This document shows, in pieces, positions 47,329-56,762 of a stretch of 64,000 bases of DNA. Position 1 is the first letter of the stretch, and every line of letters begins with the position of its first letter. The DNA comes from Candidatus Megaera polyxenophila (lineage in GTDB: Bacteria; Pseudomonadota; Alphaproteobacteria; Rickettsiales; Rickettsiaceae), in contig AP017964.1 of assembly GCA_037101405.1 (NCBI GenBank), forward strand, positions 372,001 to 436,000, written 5' to 3'. A program made the translations under genes and the position numbers. The notes beneath the pieces were generated by a model. It was not told the origin of the DNA. It did not search any database and saw only the letters and a program-made list of their open reading frames with translations.

Positions 47329-47407
47329 CTTACTGGCGGATTGCCTAGGAAATAATAAATAATTTTGAATAAACATCAAATAACTATGGCTTAAATCAAA
47401 ATAACTC

Positions 47408-48955
47408 TTATTTATTTCCGCAAAGCTTTTTATATTCCTTATTCAGTTCTACTACAGTCCACACCCAAACTATACAGATAATTAGAAATATAACCATTAA
47501 GAAAGTAGAAATTGAATGATAAGTAGCAGTGGGAATTATAATAAAAATCATTGACTGCACAAACGCACTTGCCGATTTACCAAGTTTCGTACCGATCATA
47601 TCTGCCGCTGCCTTACCCTTGGTTTTTAATTCATCCTCAAGTGGTACGTATGCCATTTCTTTTGTACTATCAAAAAAAGTGTATTTACTTGACTTGCTGA
47701 AAACATTTTGAATTGCTCCGATCAAGACTGCAAGCATTAAAGGATCAGTCATAACGAAAAAGGTAACTAACAAGCTCCCTACAGCATCAAAATTAGATAT
47801 CATAAAGAAGAGGCTTCCGGTAATTAAAACCATAAGCGGGGTAATAATAGCCGCAGAAAACCAACCAAGCCTTCTAACAAGATTTGACCCCACAATAACA
47901 AAGAAAATAGTTAATAATCCTGTATAACTAAGATAACTGCCAACAAAAACAGCAAAGTCCGTAGGATTAGTGTAGAGTTTATTTGCTTCTGCTTTCCAAG
48001 GGCCTTCAACTAAATTTATAGCCAGTCCGTAACAAAATAATAAAACCGTTATAAGCCTTATGTATCTTGATTCAACAATCATTTTGAAACTGTCTTTTAG
48101 AGAAAGGTGATTTTTTTTAACCTTAAATTTTAGATTATTTATAGTTTCCTCATCAAGGATTTTAGCATTAATTAACCAAAATGCTACCAGTGCTAAGAGT
48201 CCCAATACCAGCACAACCGATATTACTATTTGTATAGAAACAACGCTTTTGTCAGCATTAGCAGCAAAATTACCGATAATATAATTACTTATATTTGATA
48301 AATTCATTAAAAAAGTACCGGCTATATAAAGCCCTGTTTGCCCTAGTAATCCAAATAAAGGATAAAATCTTTTTGATTCTTCAACCGTAGTAATTTTATT
48401 TACAAATTGCCAAAATAGTAAAGCAAATACGGCATTTGGCCATAATTCCGCAATGATATAAAATAAAGAAAAGCTCCAATTAGAAAGTAGTAATATGAAC
48501 CATTTCAAATTCGGGTACAAAGAGCCAAGATACTTAGCATAGGCCGGATCCAGATGGAAATATTGGTAATTTGGAAATAAAACAAAAGCAAATAAACAGA
48601 AAAAACTTAAAAAAACAGACATAATAAGGTAAAAAATCGTCTCACCTTTCATTATACTAACTAACTTTACATAAATTATTGTTACAAGAAAAGCAGCAGG
48701 CAAAACTCCCCAAAATTTTAAAAAAGCAATTGTTTCAGCACCAATCATGGTATTAACAACACTATCTTTCATTGCCCTGATTAAATTCTGGATCAAAAGA
48801 ATAGAAAACATAAGTAAGGTTATAAGCAAAAACTTGGGTAGTTCATGTCTCTGAACCGGCCATAAATAATCAATTATTTTGCTAAATTTTGAGGAAGATA
48901 AGTCGTTATTAAAGAAATTGCTGTTAGAGGTATCATTCTGAGGTTCTGACGCCAT
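47408..48955 (-). CDS. tlc: Nucleotide translocase of the NTT/Tlc family
   Basis: A 515-residue protein of twelve membrane segments of the ATP/ADP antiporter family found in intracellular bacteria and plastids. Diagnostic stretches are RAMKDSVVNTMIGAETIAFLKFWGVLPAAF, FYIIAELWPNAVFALLFWQFVNKITTVEESKRFYPLFGLLGQTGL, and FFDSTKEMAYVPLEDELKTKGKAAADMIGTKLGKS. Rickettsiae carry five paralogues with differing substrates; from memory this one is closest to Tlc4 (reported to move CTP, UTP and GDP), so pure ATP/ADP exchange should not be assumed. The start has a charged N-terminal tail. Confidence 0.93.
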   Translation of the reverse strand: MASEPQNDTSNSNFFNNDLSSSKFSKIIDYLWPVQRHELPKFLLITLLMFSILLIQNLIRAMKDSVVNTMIGAETIAFLKFWGVLPAAFLVTIIYVKLVSIMKGETIFYLIMSVFLSFFCLFAFVLFPNYQYFHLDPAYAKYLGSLYPNLKWFILLLSNWSFSLFYIIAELWPNAVFALLFWQFVNKITTVEESKRFYPLFGLLGQTGLYIAGTFLMNLSNISNYIIGNFAANADKSVVSIQIVISVVLVLGLLALVAFWLINAKILDEETINNLKFKVKKNHLSLKDSFKMIVESRYIRLITVLLFCYGLAINLVEGPWKAEANKLYTNPTDFAVFVGSYLSYTGLLTIFFVIVGSNLVRRLGWFSAAIITPLMVLITGSLFFMISNFDAVGSLLVTFFVMTDPLMLAVLIGAIQNVFSKSSKYTFFDSTKEMAYVPLEDELKTKGKAAADMIGTKLGKSASAFVQSMIFIIIPTATYHSISTFLMVIFLIICIVWVWTVVELNKEYKKLCGNK

Positions 48956-49126
48956 AATCTATATCTACCTGATAAATTGTTACTGGTCAGAGCCGCATAG
49001 TATATACTTTAAACTCTTCTGTCAACAGATATTTAAAACAAATTGCTTCTGCAATACAAAAACTTTTATTTACTATATCTTCAAAATTATTAACTGAAGT
49101 AAAAAACTGGTTTTAATATTTTAATT

Positions 49127-49582
49127 TTACCTTTTTATTCTTGCAAAACAAGATGTAGCTACATAATCTTTCTTCGGCCCATTAACCCTGAATTTTTGTA
49201 TAAATTGGTTAGAACTAATAATTTCATAAGTTGTAGAATAAAAATCCTGAACACATTTGTAATTGCCGCTAACTATACTAGGTAAACTCGAATCAAATAA
49301 TAAATTGAACATAAAACGTCTACTATTACGTTCATAGCTATATAACCCTAAATTTCCCATATTATCCAAAATATAATCATATTTTTTTTTTGCTTTGGAT
49401 ACAAAACCGTTAGACCATTTCACTTCTAAGGATTCCTGGTAATTTAAAATATGTGTATTTTTCTTACTGATATATACTACCCCCTTAGCCACAGCATTAG
49501 ATAAAGAAGCCGATTTATCAAGAACCTCTCTTTCAATAACCCACTCCCCTGGTAGATAGCAAAAAAATAATAGATTAGTCAT
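49127..49582 (-). CDS. DUF6314-like hypothetical protein
   Basis: A 151-residue protein. The start LLFFCYLPGEWVIEREVLDKSA is followed by YQESLEVKWSNGFVSKAKKKYDYIL, LYSYERNSRRFMFNLLF and YKCVQDFYSTTYEIISSNQFIQKFRVNGPKKDYVATSCFARIK. This W-x-(I/L)-x-R start, the YxE and the final pattern (G.KKDY.....) recall the DUF6314 family, a beta-barrel-like protein of unknown role; the assignment is tentative. It lies between divergent tlc and tyrS genes. Confidence 0.68.
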   Translation of the reverse strand: MTNLLFFCYLPGEWVIEREVLDKSASLSNAVAKGVVYISKKNTHILNYQESLEVKWSNGFVSKAKKKYDYILDNMGNLGLYSYERNSRRFMFNLLFDSSLPSIVSGNYKCVQDFYSTTYEIISSNQFIQKFRVNGPKKDYVATSCFARIKR

Positions 49583-49685
49583 AATTATTGGTTTGTTCTT
49601 TAAGAAACTCTGCTTTATAATTTAGCACTGTTAAGCACGAAAATATCTAAATAAAAAAATTATTCATCACAAAAAGCTAAAGAAT

Positions 49686-50924
49686 ATGACATTTATCGAA
49701 GAATTTAAAAAGAGAGGCTATTTTTATCAATGTACTGACCTTACAACTTTAGAGCAGAAGACGACTCGAGGAAAAATAGCAGCTTATATAGGATTTGATT
49801 GCACCGCTGAATCTTTGCACGTAGGCAATCTAATGCAGATTATGATATTGCGTCTTTTGCAGAAATATGGTCATAAGCCGATTGTGTTAGTGGGAGGCGG
49901 AACCACAAAAATCGGTGATCCAACTGGTAAAGAAGAACTCAGAAAATATCTTAGTGATGAAGACATCTCTCGAAATATGGCTGGAATTAAGAAATCTTTA
50001 TCTAAATTCATTAAGTTTGGCGACGGTCCAAGTGATGCCGTTATGGTAAATAACGCTGATTGGCTTGATAACCTTGGTTATATTGAATTTTTACGTAAAT
50101 ACGGGAGGAATTTTTCAATAAATCGAATGCTAACAATGGACTCAGTTAAAACTAGACTTGAGAGAGAACAATCTTTAACTTTTTTGGAATTCAATTATAT
50201 GCTTTTACAAGCCTATGATTTTTATTACCTTAATAAAACATACAATTGCTCGTTACAGCTCGGCGGTAGCGACCAATGGGGTAATATTGTTACCGGTGTA
50301 GAGCTTATCCGGAAAATGAGCAAAAACGAATCATTTGGGCTTACTACTCCCCTACTTACTACTTCCTCAGGGGCAAAAATGGGTAAATCAGTAAGCGGTG
50401 CTGTATGGATAAATGAAGAGCATCTATCTCCTTATGACTATTATCAATACTGGCGTAATACAGAAGATGCAGATGTGGGTAAATTTGCTAAATTATACTG
50501 CGAATTTTCACAATCGGAAGAAAAAGAGTTTGAAACTTTAATTAGTGAAAATATCAACGAAGCAAAGAAAAAATTAGCTTACAGGGTTACAGAGCTTTGC
50601 CATGGTAAAGAAAAAGCCCAAGAAGCCTTTGATACTGCCATTAAAGTTTTTGAGCAGAAAACAGTAAGCCATAATTTACCTTCTATTTTACTAGATAAAA
50701 AGATTTTATCGCAAGGAATAATGTGTATTGATCTATTATGCCACACAGGTCTTACTGCTTCTAAAGGAGAAGGAAGAAGGTTAATTAGGGGTATGGGTAT
50801 TAAAATTAACGATAACCTGGTTGTAGATGAGAATTTGATAATAAACTCAAACCATCTAAAAGACAAAGCAATCAAAATCTCTTCTGGTAAAAAGAAACAT
50901 GTGTTAATTAAAATAGAAGAATAA
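49686..50924 (+). CDS. tyrS: Tyrosyl-tRNA synthetase
   Basis: A class I aminoacyl-tRNA synthetase charging tRNA-Tyr, 412 residues. The HIGH-like motif is HVGNLMQI with [13 protein letters not shown] before it (about residues 33-50), the [27 protein letters not shown] block is the tyrosine/ATP pocket (about 175-200), the KMSKS loop is [11 protein letters not shown] (about 235), and an S4 RNA-binding domain with [15 protein letters not shown] closes the C-terminus. Length and all motifs are normal. Confidence 0.97.
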   Translation: MTFIEEFKKRGYFYQCTDLTTLEQKTTRGKIAAYIGFDCTAESLHVGNLMQIMILRLLQKYGHKPIVLVGGGTTKIGDPTGKEELRKYLSDEDISRNMAGIKKSLSKFIKFGDGPSDAVMVNNADWLDNLGYIEFLRKYGRNFSINRMLTMDSVKTRLEREQSLTFLEFNYMLLQAYDFYYLNKTYNCSLQLGGSDQWGNIVTGVELIRKMSKNESFGLTTPLLTTSSGAKMGKSVSGAVWINEEHLSPYDYYQYWRNTEDADVGKFAKLYCEFSQSEEKEFETLISENINEAKKKLAYRVTELCHGKEKAQEAFDTAIKVFEQKTVSHNLPSILLDKKILSQGIMCIDLLCHTGLTASKGEGRRLIRGMGIKINDNLVVDENLIINSNHLKDKAIKISSGKKKHVLIKIEE

Positions 50925-51021
50925 TATTTTCTCTTAGAAACAAGCGAATTTTACAGCGGCTAAAGCTAGCTTAAATTAGAAATTAACTCATGAGGAGCGC
51001 AAAATGTGAAGAAGGTTCACT

Positions 51022-51693
51022 TTACGAATCAACTTTATATCCATATTTCAGGTTCACAAGTTTAACATGACAGTTAACGCTGCATTTCCTATTAGGCAGT
51101 GGTCTCTTGGAAATAAAACCTTCTTTATCGGCAAGACCAAAAGTTTTTAACATTTTTTGCGTTTCAGAATGCAGATACTGTACCTTTACTTGAGCTGTTC
51201 CTCGATGTTTAAAACCAAGTAATTTAGCAGCCTTTTCTGATACATCGATTTCCCTATCACGTGCAAAAGGCCCTCTATCGTTGACAAGTACTATAACAGA
51301 TTTGCCGTTCTCTAGATTCTTGACTTTAACCAGAGAGGGCATATGAAGGGTTTTATGCGCAGCTGTTAATAGTTCCTTATTATACGTATCCCCATTAGCG
51401 GTTTTTTTACCATGAGAACCGTCCTTATGACCGTACCATGAAGCTTTACCAACTTTAGCATACTTATTGTACTTTTTAGGTTTATAGGACTTACCTTTAA
51501 TACTATATTTATTCCCGACTTTAAAATGTCCTTTATATTTTGTATTGTGTCTATCTTCCTTAGACAAAGTTTGGAAAGACTTCGGATTGCTTTGACAGGA
51601 TGATAATATCACTGCAATAAGACATAACATTACTAGCGAGCTAGCGTTATAAATATATTTAAGTAACCTTTTACTAAACATACTCCCAAACAT
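51022..51693 (-). CDS. rlpA: RlpA-like septal-ring lipoprotein (probable lytic transglycosylase)
   Basis: RlpA cleaves peptidoglycan lacking stem peptides at the septum. The lipobox LSSC (in VMLCLIAVILSSC) predicts a lipoprotein; the double-psi beta-barrel domain covers about residues 75-165 (VGKASWYGHKDGSHGKKTANGDTYN, HKTLHMPSLVKVKNLENGKSVIVLVNDRGPFARDREIDVSEKAAKLLGF), including the catalytic-like Glu/Asp positions. The C-terminal SPOR domain of E. coli RlpA is absent. ATG 51693 overlaps the upstream stop (TAATG), so the two genes are coupled. Confidence 0.88.
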   Translation of the reverse strand: MFGSMFSKRLLKYIYNASSLVMLCLIAVILSSCQSNPKSFQTLSKEDRHNTKYKGHFKVGNKYSIKGKSYKPKKYNKYAKVGKASWYGHKDGSHGKKTANGDTYNKELLTAAHKTLHMPSLVKVKNLENGKSVIVLVNDRGPFARDREIDVSEKAAKLLGFKHRGTAQVKVQYLHSETQKMLKTFGLADKEGFISKRPLPNRKCSVNCHVKLVNLKYGYKVDS

Positions 51694-52391
51694 TACCAAC
51701 TATCTACCGATTCCTGCTCGTTTTTAAAATCAGAAGATTCCCCTTCATCAATCAGTAATGTCTCTTCTTCTTCGTGTTTTTCCCCTGAAGATTTGGTTTT
51801 AGGGGTATAATCCCCTACCTTAACATGACTTACAACTTTTTGAACTCCATTAATATTAGAAGCAATGGTTGCTACTTTCTGCAGCTCTTCTTCTGACCTT
51901 GCCATACCAAACAAATAAACCACATCGTTTACTGTAATGACAGTATAATTAACAAATTTTATACTTCTATCCAGAAAAGTTTTTGATTTAATCTGACTTG
52001 TAATCATAGTATCCCTAGTATATTGGACAATATCAAATTTACCGCTATTTTTATCTACCTTAAGCTCATTTACTACTTCTGTTACCCCTTCTTGATCCCA
52101 TGCAATTTGAACAGCATTAATCATATCTTCTTCTTTATCAACTAACCCTGTATATAAAACCCTACCTTGAACTACTTCTACTTTAATTTTAGTATATAAT
52201 TCCCTAAAATTATTTTTTATAAACGAAGCTTTTATTGCAGATGCTATACGAAAATCCTTAAGAGCCTCATCTGCAGGCCTATCTTTGGCCAGTTCTGTTA
52301 CCGAAGCTGTGGCACCGGTAAAAATAACAGGTAAACAACCACTTACCAGGAAAGATAATAATACAACGGTAATAAAAGGAACTTTTTGCAT
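51693..52391 (-). CDS. BON-domain lipoprotein (DolP/OsmY-like)
   Basis: A 232-residue outer-membrane-type lipoprotein from ATG 52391. The signal peptide with lipobox LVSGC (MQKVPFITVVLLSFLVSGC) is followed by two BON domains: residues about 50-125 (IASAIKASFIKNNFRELYTKIKVEVVQGRVLYTGLV) and about 130-205 (TRDTMITSQIKSKTFLDRSIKFVNYTVITVNDVVYLFGMA, ASNINGVQKVVSHVKV), the two-domain form of DolP, which aids outer-membrane integrity. The tail is acidic (GEKHEEEETLLIDEGESSD). It is coupled with rlpA downstream. Confidence 0.88.
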   Translation of the reverse strand: MQKVPFITVVLLSFLVSGCLPVIFTGATASVTELAKDRPADEALKDFRIASAIKASFIKNNFRELYTKIKVEVVQGRVLYTGLVDKEEDMINAVQIAWDQEGVTEVVNELKVDKNSGKFDIVQYTRDTMITSQIKSKTFLDRSIKFVNYTVITVNDVVYLFGMARSEEELQKVATIASNINGVQKVVSHVKVGDYTPKTKSSGEKHEEEETLLIDEGESSDFKNEQESVDSW

Positions 52392-52550
52392 AAAAATAAT
52401 TATTAAATCAATGACTACAAGAGCATTATACAAAAGAAATATTTTCAATCAATAGATTTAGTATAAGCTTCCAAAGCTCTAAAATTAACTTTAAGCCATA
52501 AAAACAAGAAATATCACACGCTAATGCAGATAAACCCACTAATTAAAAAT

Positions 52551-54593
52551 CTAAGAAGAAGCACTAACCTCTTTAGTCCAGGTTAGATCCTTACCTTCTA
52601 TTATCTCCATTGAAGAACCTGGAAAATTACCGTCGTGGCCTAAATACCTTCCTTTAAGGATATTTGCTAAAAATACCTCAGCGTGGGCATAAAATGACAT
52701 CCTGTTTTCAGGTCTGGCAAGCCCATGTCCTTCATCTTTATAAAGTAAATACACTACTGGTATTCCATGCTTTTTCATAGCTGATACTATTTGATCTGAC
52801 TCAAGCTTTTTAACACGGGGATCATGAGCTCCTTGTACAATTAACAAAGGTTTTTTGATATTTTTTACATAATTAAGAGGTGAACGCTCAAATAGAAATT
52901 TTTTTCCGCCTTCATTATCAGGGGAAGATCCTATAATTTTCTTTAAATGCGCAAAAACTGGCTTCCAGTAAGGAGGAATCGAATTCATTAAAGTCTCTAG
53001 ATTAGATGGGCCAACGATATCTATTCCTGCAGCGTATAGATCAGGTGTCATACTCATACCCACAAGGGTGGCATAACCACCGTAGCTACCTCCCATAATC
53101 ACTATTTTACTCCTATCAGCAATGTTATTGTCTATTGCCCATTTTACCGCATCTTCTAGATCATCTTGCATTTTTCTAGCCCATTGCCCATCACCGGCAT
53201 TGATAAAGCTTTTGCCAAAGCCGGTAGAGCCACGATAATTAACACTAAGTACTGCATAACCTCTATTAGCAAGCCATTGGTGAGTAGCATTATAACCTTT
53301 ATTGTCTCTGCTATTTGGTCCACCGTGGACATACAGGATCAGCGGAATTGGATTTTCTAACCGTGCACCCTTATCTAACCACCGAGGTAATGTTAAATAG
53401 CTAACCAATTCTAAACCATCCCGAGAAGTAATTTGCACCGGATGCATTTTAGCAAAAGAATATTCTTCTTGTTTTGAATTAGAAACAAATAAAAATCTAG
53501 CTTCTCCAGTAGCCCGATCATATAAATAATATTTATATGGACCATCATCTTGCATATAAACAACTATCCATTTACTGTCATTTTCTACTCTCGAGGTAAT
53601 TTCAATTGTGCCATCATTAAGCTCCGATAATTTTTTTATATCCTCCTTTATTTGCGGATCAAGAATTATCCATTCTTTTTGCAAATAATCAATCGATACA
53701 GCTTGAATCTTTTTAGTAATAGGTTCTACTAAACAAGAGTCTATATCGGCTCTTGCATCTTCATAAAGAAGATCTCTTTTTAGAGTTGATAAATCTATTT
53801 CAAAAAGAGCTGATTTATCCCTTTGGCTACTATCAACCGCATAGAGAATTTTACCATCGGCAGTTATATGCAAAAGTGAAGTAGTGAGCATATCCTCTGC
53901 TTTTATTTTTTGGAATAACTGGGAACTGGCAAGGTTACCATTCTTAAAACTGTAAATTTCCCCTTCACCAGTTGGCAGCATCTTATAAGCAAAGAGAATT
54001 TTAAAATTATCGTCAATTATAAAGCTGAGATACTTTTCTTTATTTTCAAAAATAATTTCTGCTTTTCCTGATTTAACATTAATTTTATAAATATCGAAAT
54101 ATTCAGGAACTCTTTTGTTCATCTGAACTAAAATCTCATCTGGAAAGCTTTTACTCTTTTTGATCACCGAAGCTCTAACCCCTTCTTTTGGAGTAAGAAG
54201 GATATTTTCTTTAGTATTTATATCAATCGAATAAAGCCTAAAATTTTCGTCTCCTTTATTATCTATAGAATAAATAATGTTATTGCTATTTTTAGCCCAA
54301 GAATAACTTCTAATGCCTCTTTCCTTATCAGACGTAACCGCCTTTCCTGCTAAAAGATTATCAACTGGCGCAACGAAAACGTTTAGCACCCCCTTTAATG
54401 GCGCAAGGTAACTAATATATTTCCCATCTTCGCTCATCCGTACTGCAATTTTATCCGGATTACCAAACAATACTTCCCGTGGTATTAAACGATCTTCTTT
54501 CATAATTCCTTCCCTATTATTACCTTTAGCCACAGCTAATTCATAATGGATATTTATAATAATTAGTATAAATATTATAGTTAATTTTAACAT
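52551..54593 (-). CDS. Prolyl oligopeptidase family (S9) serine peptidase
   Basis: A 680-residue, apparently secreted peptidase (N-terminal hydrophobic FILIIINIHYELAVA). A seven-bladed propeller-like half with several strands of the form AVDSSQRDKSALFEIDLS precedes the hydrolase half: IPLILYVHGGPNSRDNKGYN, the nucleophile in SKIVIMGGSYGGYATLVGMS (about residue 500), Asp in IVQGAHDPRVKKLE (about 590) and His in YKDEGHGLARPENRMSFYA (about 625). It is S9C-like (acylaminoacyl/dipeptidyl peptidase type). The substrate is unknown. Confidence 0.93.
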   Translation of the reverse strand: MLKLTIIFILIIINIHYELAVAKGNNREGIMKEDRLIPREVLFGNPDKIAVRMSEDGKYISYLAPLKGVLNVFVAPVDNLLAGKAVTSDKERGIRSYSWAKNSNNIIYSIDNKGDENFRLYSIDINTKENILLTPKEGVRASVIKKSKSFPDEILVQMNKRVPEYFDIYKINVKSGKAEIIFENKEKYLSFIIDDNFKILFAYKMLPTGEGEIYSFKNGNLASSQLFQKIKAEDMLTTSLLHITADGKILYAVDSSQRDKSALFEIDLSTLKRDLLYEDARADIDSCLVEPITKKIQAVSIDYLQKEWIILDPQIKEDIKKLSELNDGTIEITSRVENDSKWIVVYMQDDGPYKYYLYDRATGEARFLFVSNSKQEEYSFAKMHPVQITSRDGLELVSYLTLPRWLDKGARLENPIPLILYVHGGPNSRDNKGYNATHQWLANRGYAVLSVNYRGSTGFGKSFINAGDGQWARKMQDDLEDAVKWAIDNNIADRSKIVIMGGSYGGYATLVGMSMTPDLYAAGIDIVGPSNLETLMNSIPPYWKPVFAHLKKIIGSSPDNEGGKKFLFERSPLNYVKNIKKPLLIVQGAHDPRVKKLESDQIVSAMKKHGIPVVYLLYKDEGHGLARPENRMSFYAHAEVFLANILKGRYLGHDGNFPGSSMEIIEGKDLTWTKEVSASS

Positions 54594-54848
54594 GAGCCTG
54601 TGTTTCTAATATTGTACTTTAGTTAATTAGCGATAATACTTACTTGGTGGAATTTCTTGAACTCCTAAATTTTAACTTTTTGGTAAACCAATAAGCGAGA
54701 ACTTTTGGATTATATAAACACTTTTGCTAAAAGCTGCTATAACCGCAAAGTTTCAACTATAGGCCGCTTCGCAAAAAGCTGATCAAAATCCCTGAACTTT
54801 CAAATTCACTTTTAAATAGTTTTTGATATTTAATAGCCAAACTCCTCT

Positions 54849-56741
54849 TTAGCGGTTTTTAATTACTTTTGGCAAGGGAAAGCAGATTGTAGTGCCCATT
54901 CTTTTACTTTCGGCTTTGATTGTTCCGCCGTGTACTTCAATAACCTTTTTACACACCGCAAGGCCTACTCCTCTTCCACCGGCAAAACTTTCTGTCCTTG
55001 AACTAACCGTAAATTCTTCAAATACTTCGTCTAATTCACTTGGTGGAATCCCTATTCCCTCGTCACTAATGCTGAAAATTATCGTTTCATTATCATTATC
55101 CCGTTTGATGCTAATTGCAATAGTTCCGCTTTTGGCGTAATTGATACTATTGATAATTAAATTATCTATTGCCTGGCTTAGGTAGTATTTATCAATATTT
55201 AAGATGATCCCCTCTTCAATATCCAGCTGCCAGTTCCTTCTGCTGGTCTCTGGCCCTTCTTGCCAGTGAATAGTACTTTCTTCCTCATTCTCGTATAGCT
55301 TGCGGCAAAGAGTAACCCTATCCTCTACTAGCTGACTAAAGTCCGTTTCTACCAGTTTTAAGTCATAACTTGGTTTATTCAGTTTTGAGAGGCTTGATAT
55401 ATTCGAATCAAATACCTCAAGACGAAGCGAGCTATCTAGTATCGTTTTAGCTGCTACTTTTCGCTGCTCATCATTTAACTTATCATAATCCTGCACCAGT
55501 ACCTGAGCCATGCTCGATATCCCCGTCATCGGAGCGTGATATTCATGCGTTATATTGCGAATAAAACGTCCTTTTAATGCTTCTGCTTCCCTGGTCTGCT
55601 CCTTGTACATGTTTATCCGGCCACTTAGATGCTCGTTCTTTTCTTCAGTTAGCTCCTGATGCTCTTGTTTGGGTTTCAGGAAAAGAATTAAGGTACTAAT
55701 AAGTAATAACAGTAAATAAAATATCTTGAATTGCGATGAGGCAAACTCAACATTATCTAAATTACCCGGGTAATAATTATTATAAAACACAGTAACCAAG
55801 ACAATACCGGATACAAAATTAAATAACGACCATTGCCATTTACCTAAAGAGGAAATGATAACAACATTCATCATAAACACCATTAGCTGCACTTCAGAAA
55901 ATCCACCAATTAACACCGTTAAAAAGGTAAAGCAGATTAACACCCAGAACATAATCAGATTCCAGAATATCCCTACGAATTTACTTTCCTTCCAGTTCCA
56001 AAGCCATAACGGATAACTAATTAAAATTGCTGAACTGCTAACAGCTATCGGATAAAGCACATCAAGTATATCTAGATGCTGAAGTCTATATTCTTCAGGT
56101 AATAAATTCGTGGTGGCAAATACAGAAAGCATCACATAAAAGCCGAGTATGGAAATTAACCCATCACCTTGAGGATAATTATTCTTATAAACCTCTATCA
56201 GGTTAAAGGACTTAATATCCGACCATAACTGCTGTAATCTCCTATTTCTCTCTTTACGAGCTTTAATTAACCCGCTCTCATCCTTAATCCCCACCCAGCC
56301 TCCAGGTTGTCTAAGCAAATAATGACTTCCCATAAGCACTACCAAATTTGATAACATTGCAAAAGGGAGGGAATTTGCAATTTTAATTTTCAGGACATAA
56401 TCCCATACTAAAACTGTTGAAAGCCCAGCTACCATCCCTAGTATGACTGATTTCCCACTACTTCTAAATCCAAAAATTGCCATAATAAACGGAACAGTCA
56501 CTATTGGCATATATAGAGAAGAGGTCATAATCATAAGTGTCAAAAAATTTCCTTGTCGTAGCGATAACAATAATGAAACGAGACCAATTACAATTGATAT
56601 AATACGAGCAGATAATAGCTCATTTCGATTAAATTCTATTTTTAATGGTTTTAAAAAATCATGTACTACAAGAACTGCAGTAGAGTTTATGAATGAATCA
56701 ACTGTAGACATAATCATTGCCATAATACCTATAATGGCCAT
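54849..56741 (-). CDS. Symporter–sensor histidine kinase, C-terminal part (after in-frame stop)
   Basis: A 630-residue reading from ATG 56741. It begins with the last SSS-type segments (IMAMIMSTVDSFINSTAVLVVHDF, SLYMPIVTVPFIMAIFGF), continues with a second group of about six membrane segments (about residues 195-355), a coiled coil (residues about 360-385), then the kinase: phosphoacceptor His in RFIRNITHEYHAPMTGISSMAQ, N box NLIINSINYAKSG, and ATP-lid DEGIGIPPSELDEVFEEF with GRGVGLAVCKKVIEVHGG. The order transporter–6TM–HK resembles CbrA-type sensors. The true N-terminus lies upstream, split by an in-frame TAA at 56763-56765. Confidence 0.88.
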   Translation of the reverse strand: MAIIGIMAMIMSTVDSFINSTAVLVVHDFLKPLKIEFNRNELLSARIISIVIGLVSLLLSLRQGNFLTLMIMTSSLYMPIVTVPFIMAIFGFRSSGKSVILGMVAGLSTVLVWDYVLKIKIANSLPFAMLSNLVVLMGSHYLLRQPGGWVGIKDESGLIKARKERNRRLQQLWSDIKSFNLIEVYKNNYPQGDGLISILGFYVMLSVFATTNLLPEEYRLQHLDILDVLYPIAVSSSAILISYPLWLWNWKESKFVGIFWNLIMFWVLICFTFLTVLIGGFSEVQLMVFMMNVVIISSLGKWQWSLFNFVSGIVLVTVFYNNYYPGNLDNVEFASSQFKIFYLLLLLISTLILFLKPKQEHQELTEEKNEHLSGRINMYKEQTREAEALKGRFIRNITHEYHAPMTGISSMAQVLVQDYDKLNDEQRKVAAKTILDSSLRLEVFDSNISSLSKLNKPSYDLKLVETDFSQLVEDRVTLCRKLYENEEESTIHWQEGPETSRRNWQLDIEEGIILNIDKYYLSQAIDNLIINSINYAKSGTIAISIKRDNDNETIIFSISDEGIGIPPSELDEVFEEFTVSSRTESFAGGRGVGLAVCKKVIEVHGGTIKAESKRMGTTICFPLPKVIKNR

Positions 56742-56762
56742 TCCTTTTAAACCTAAATAAGC

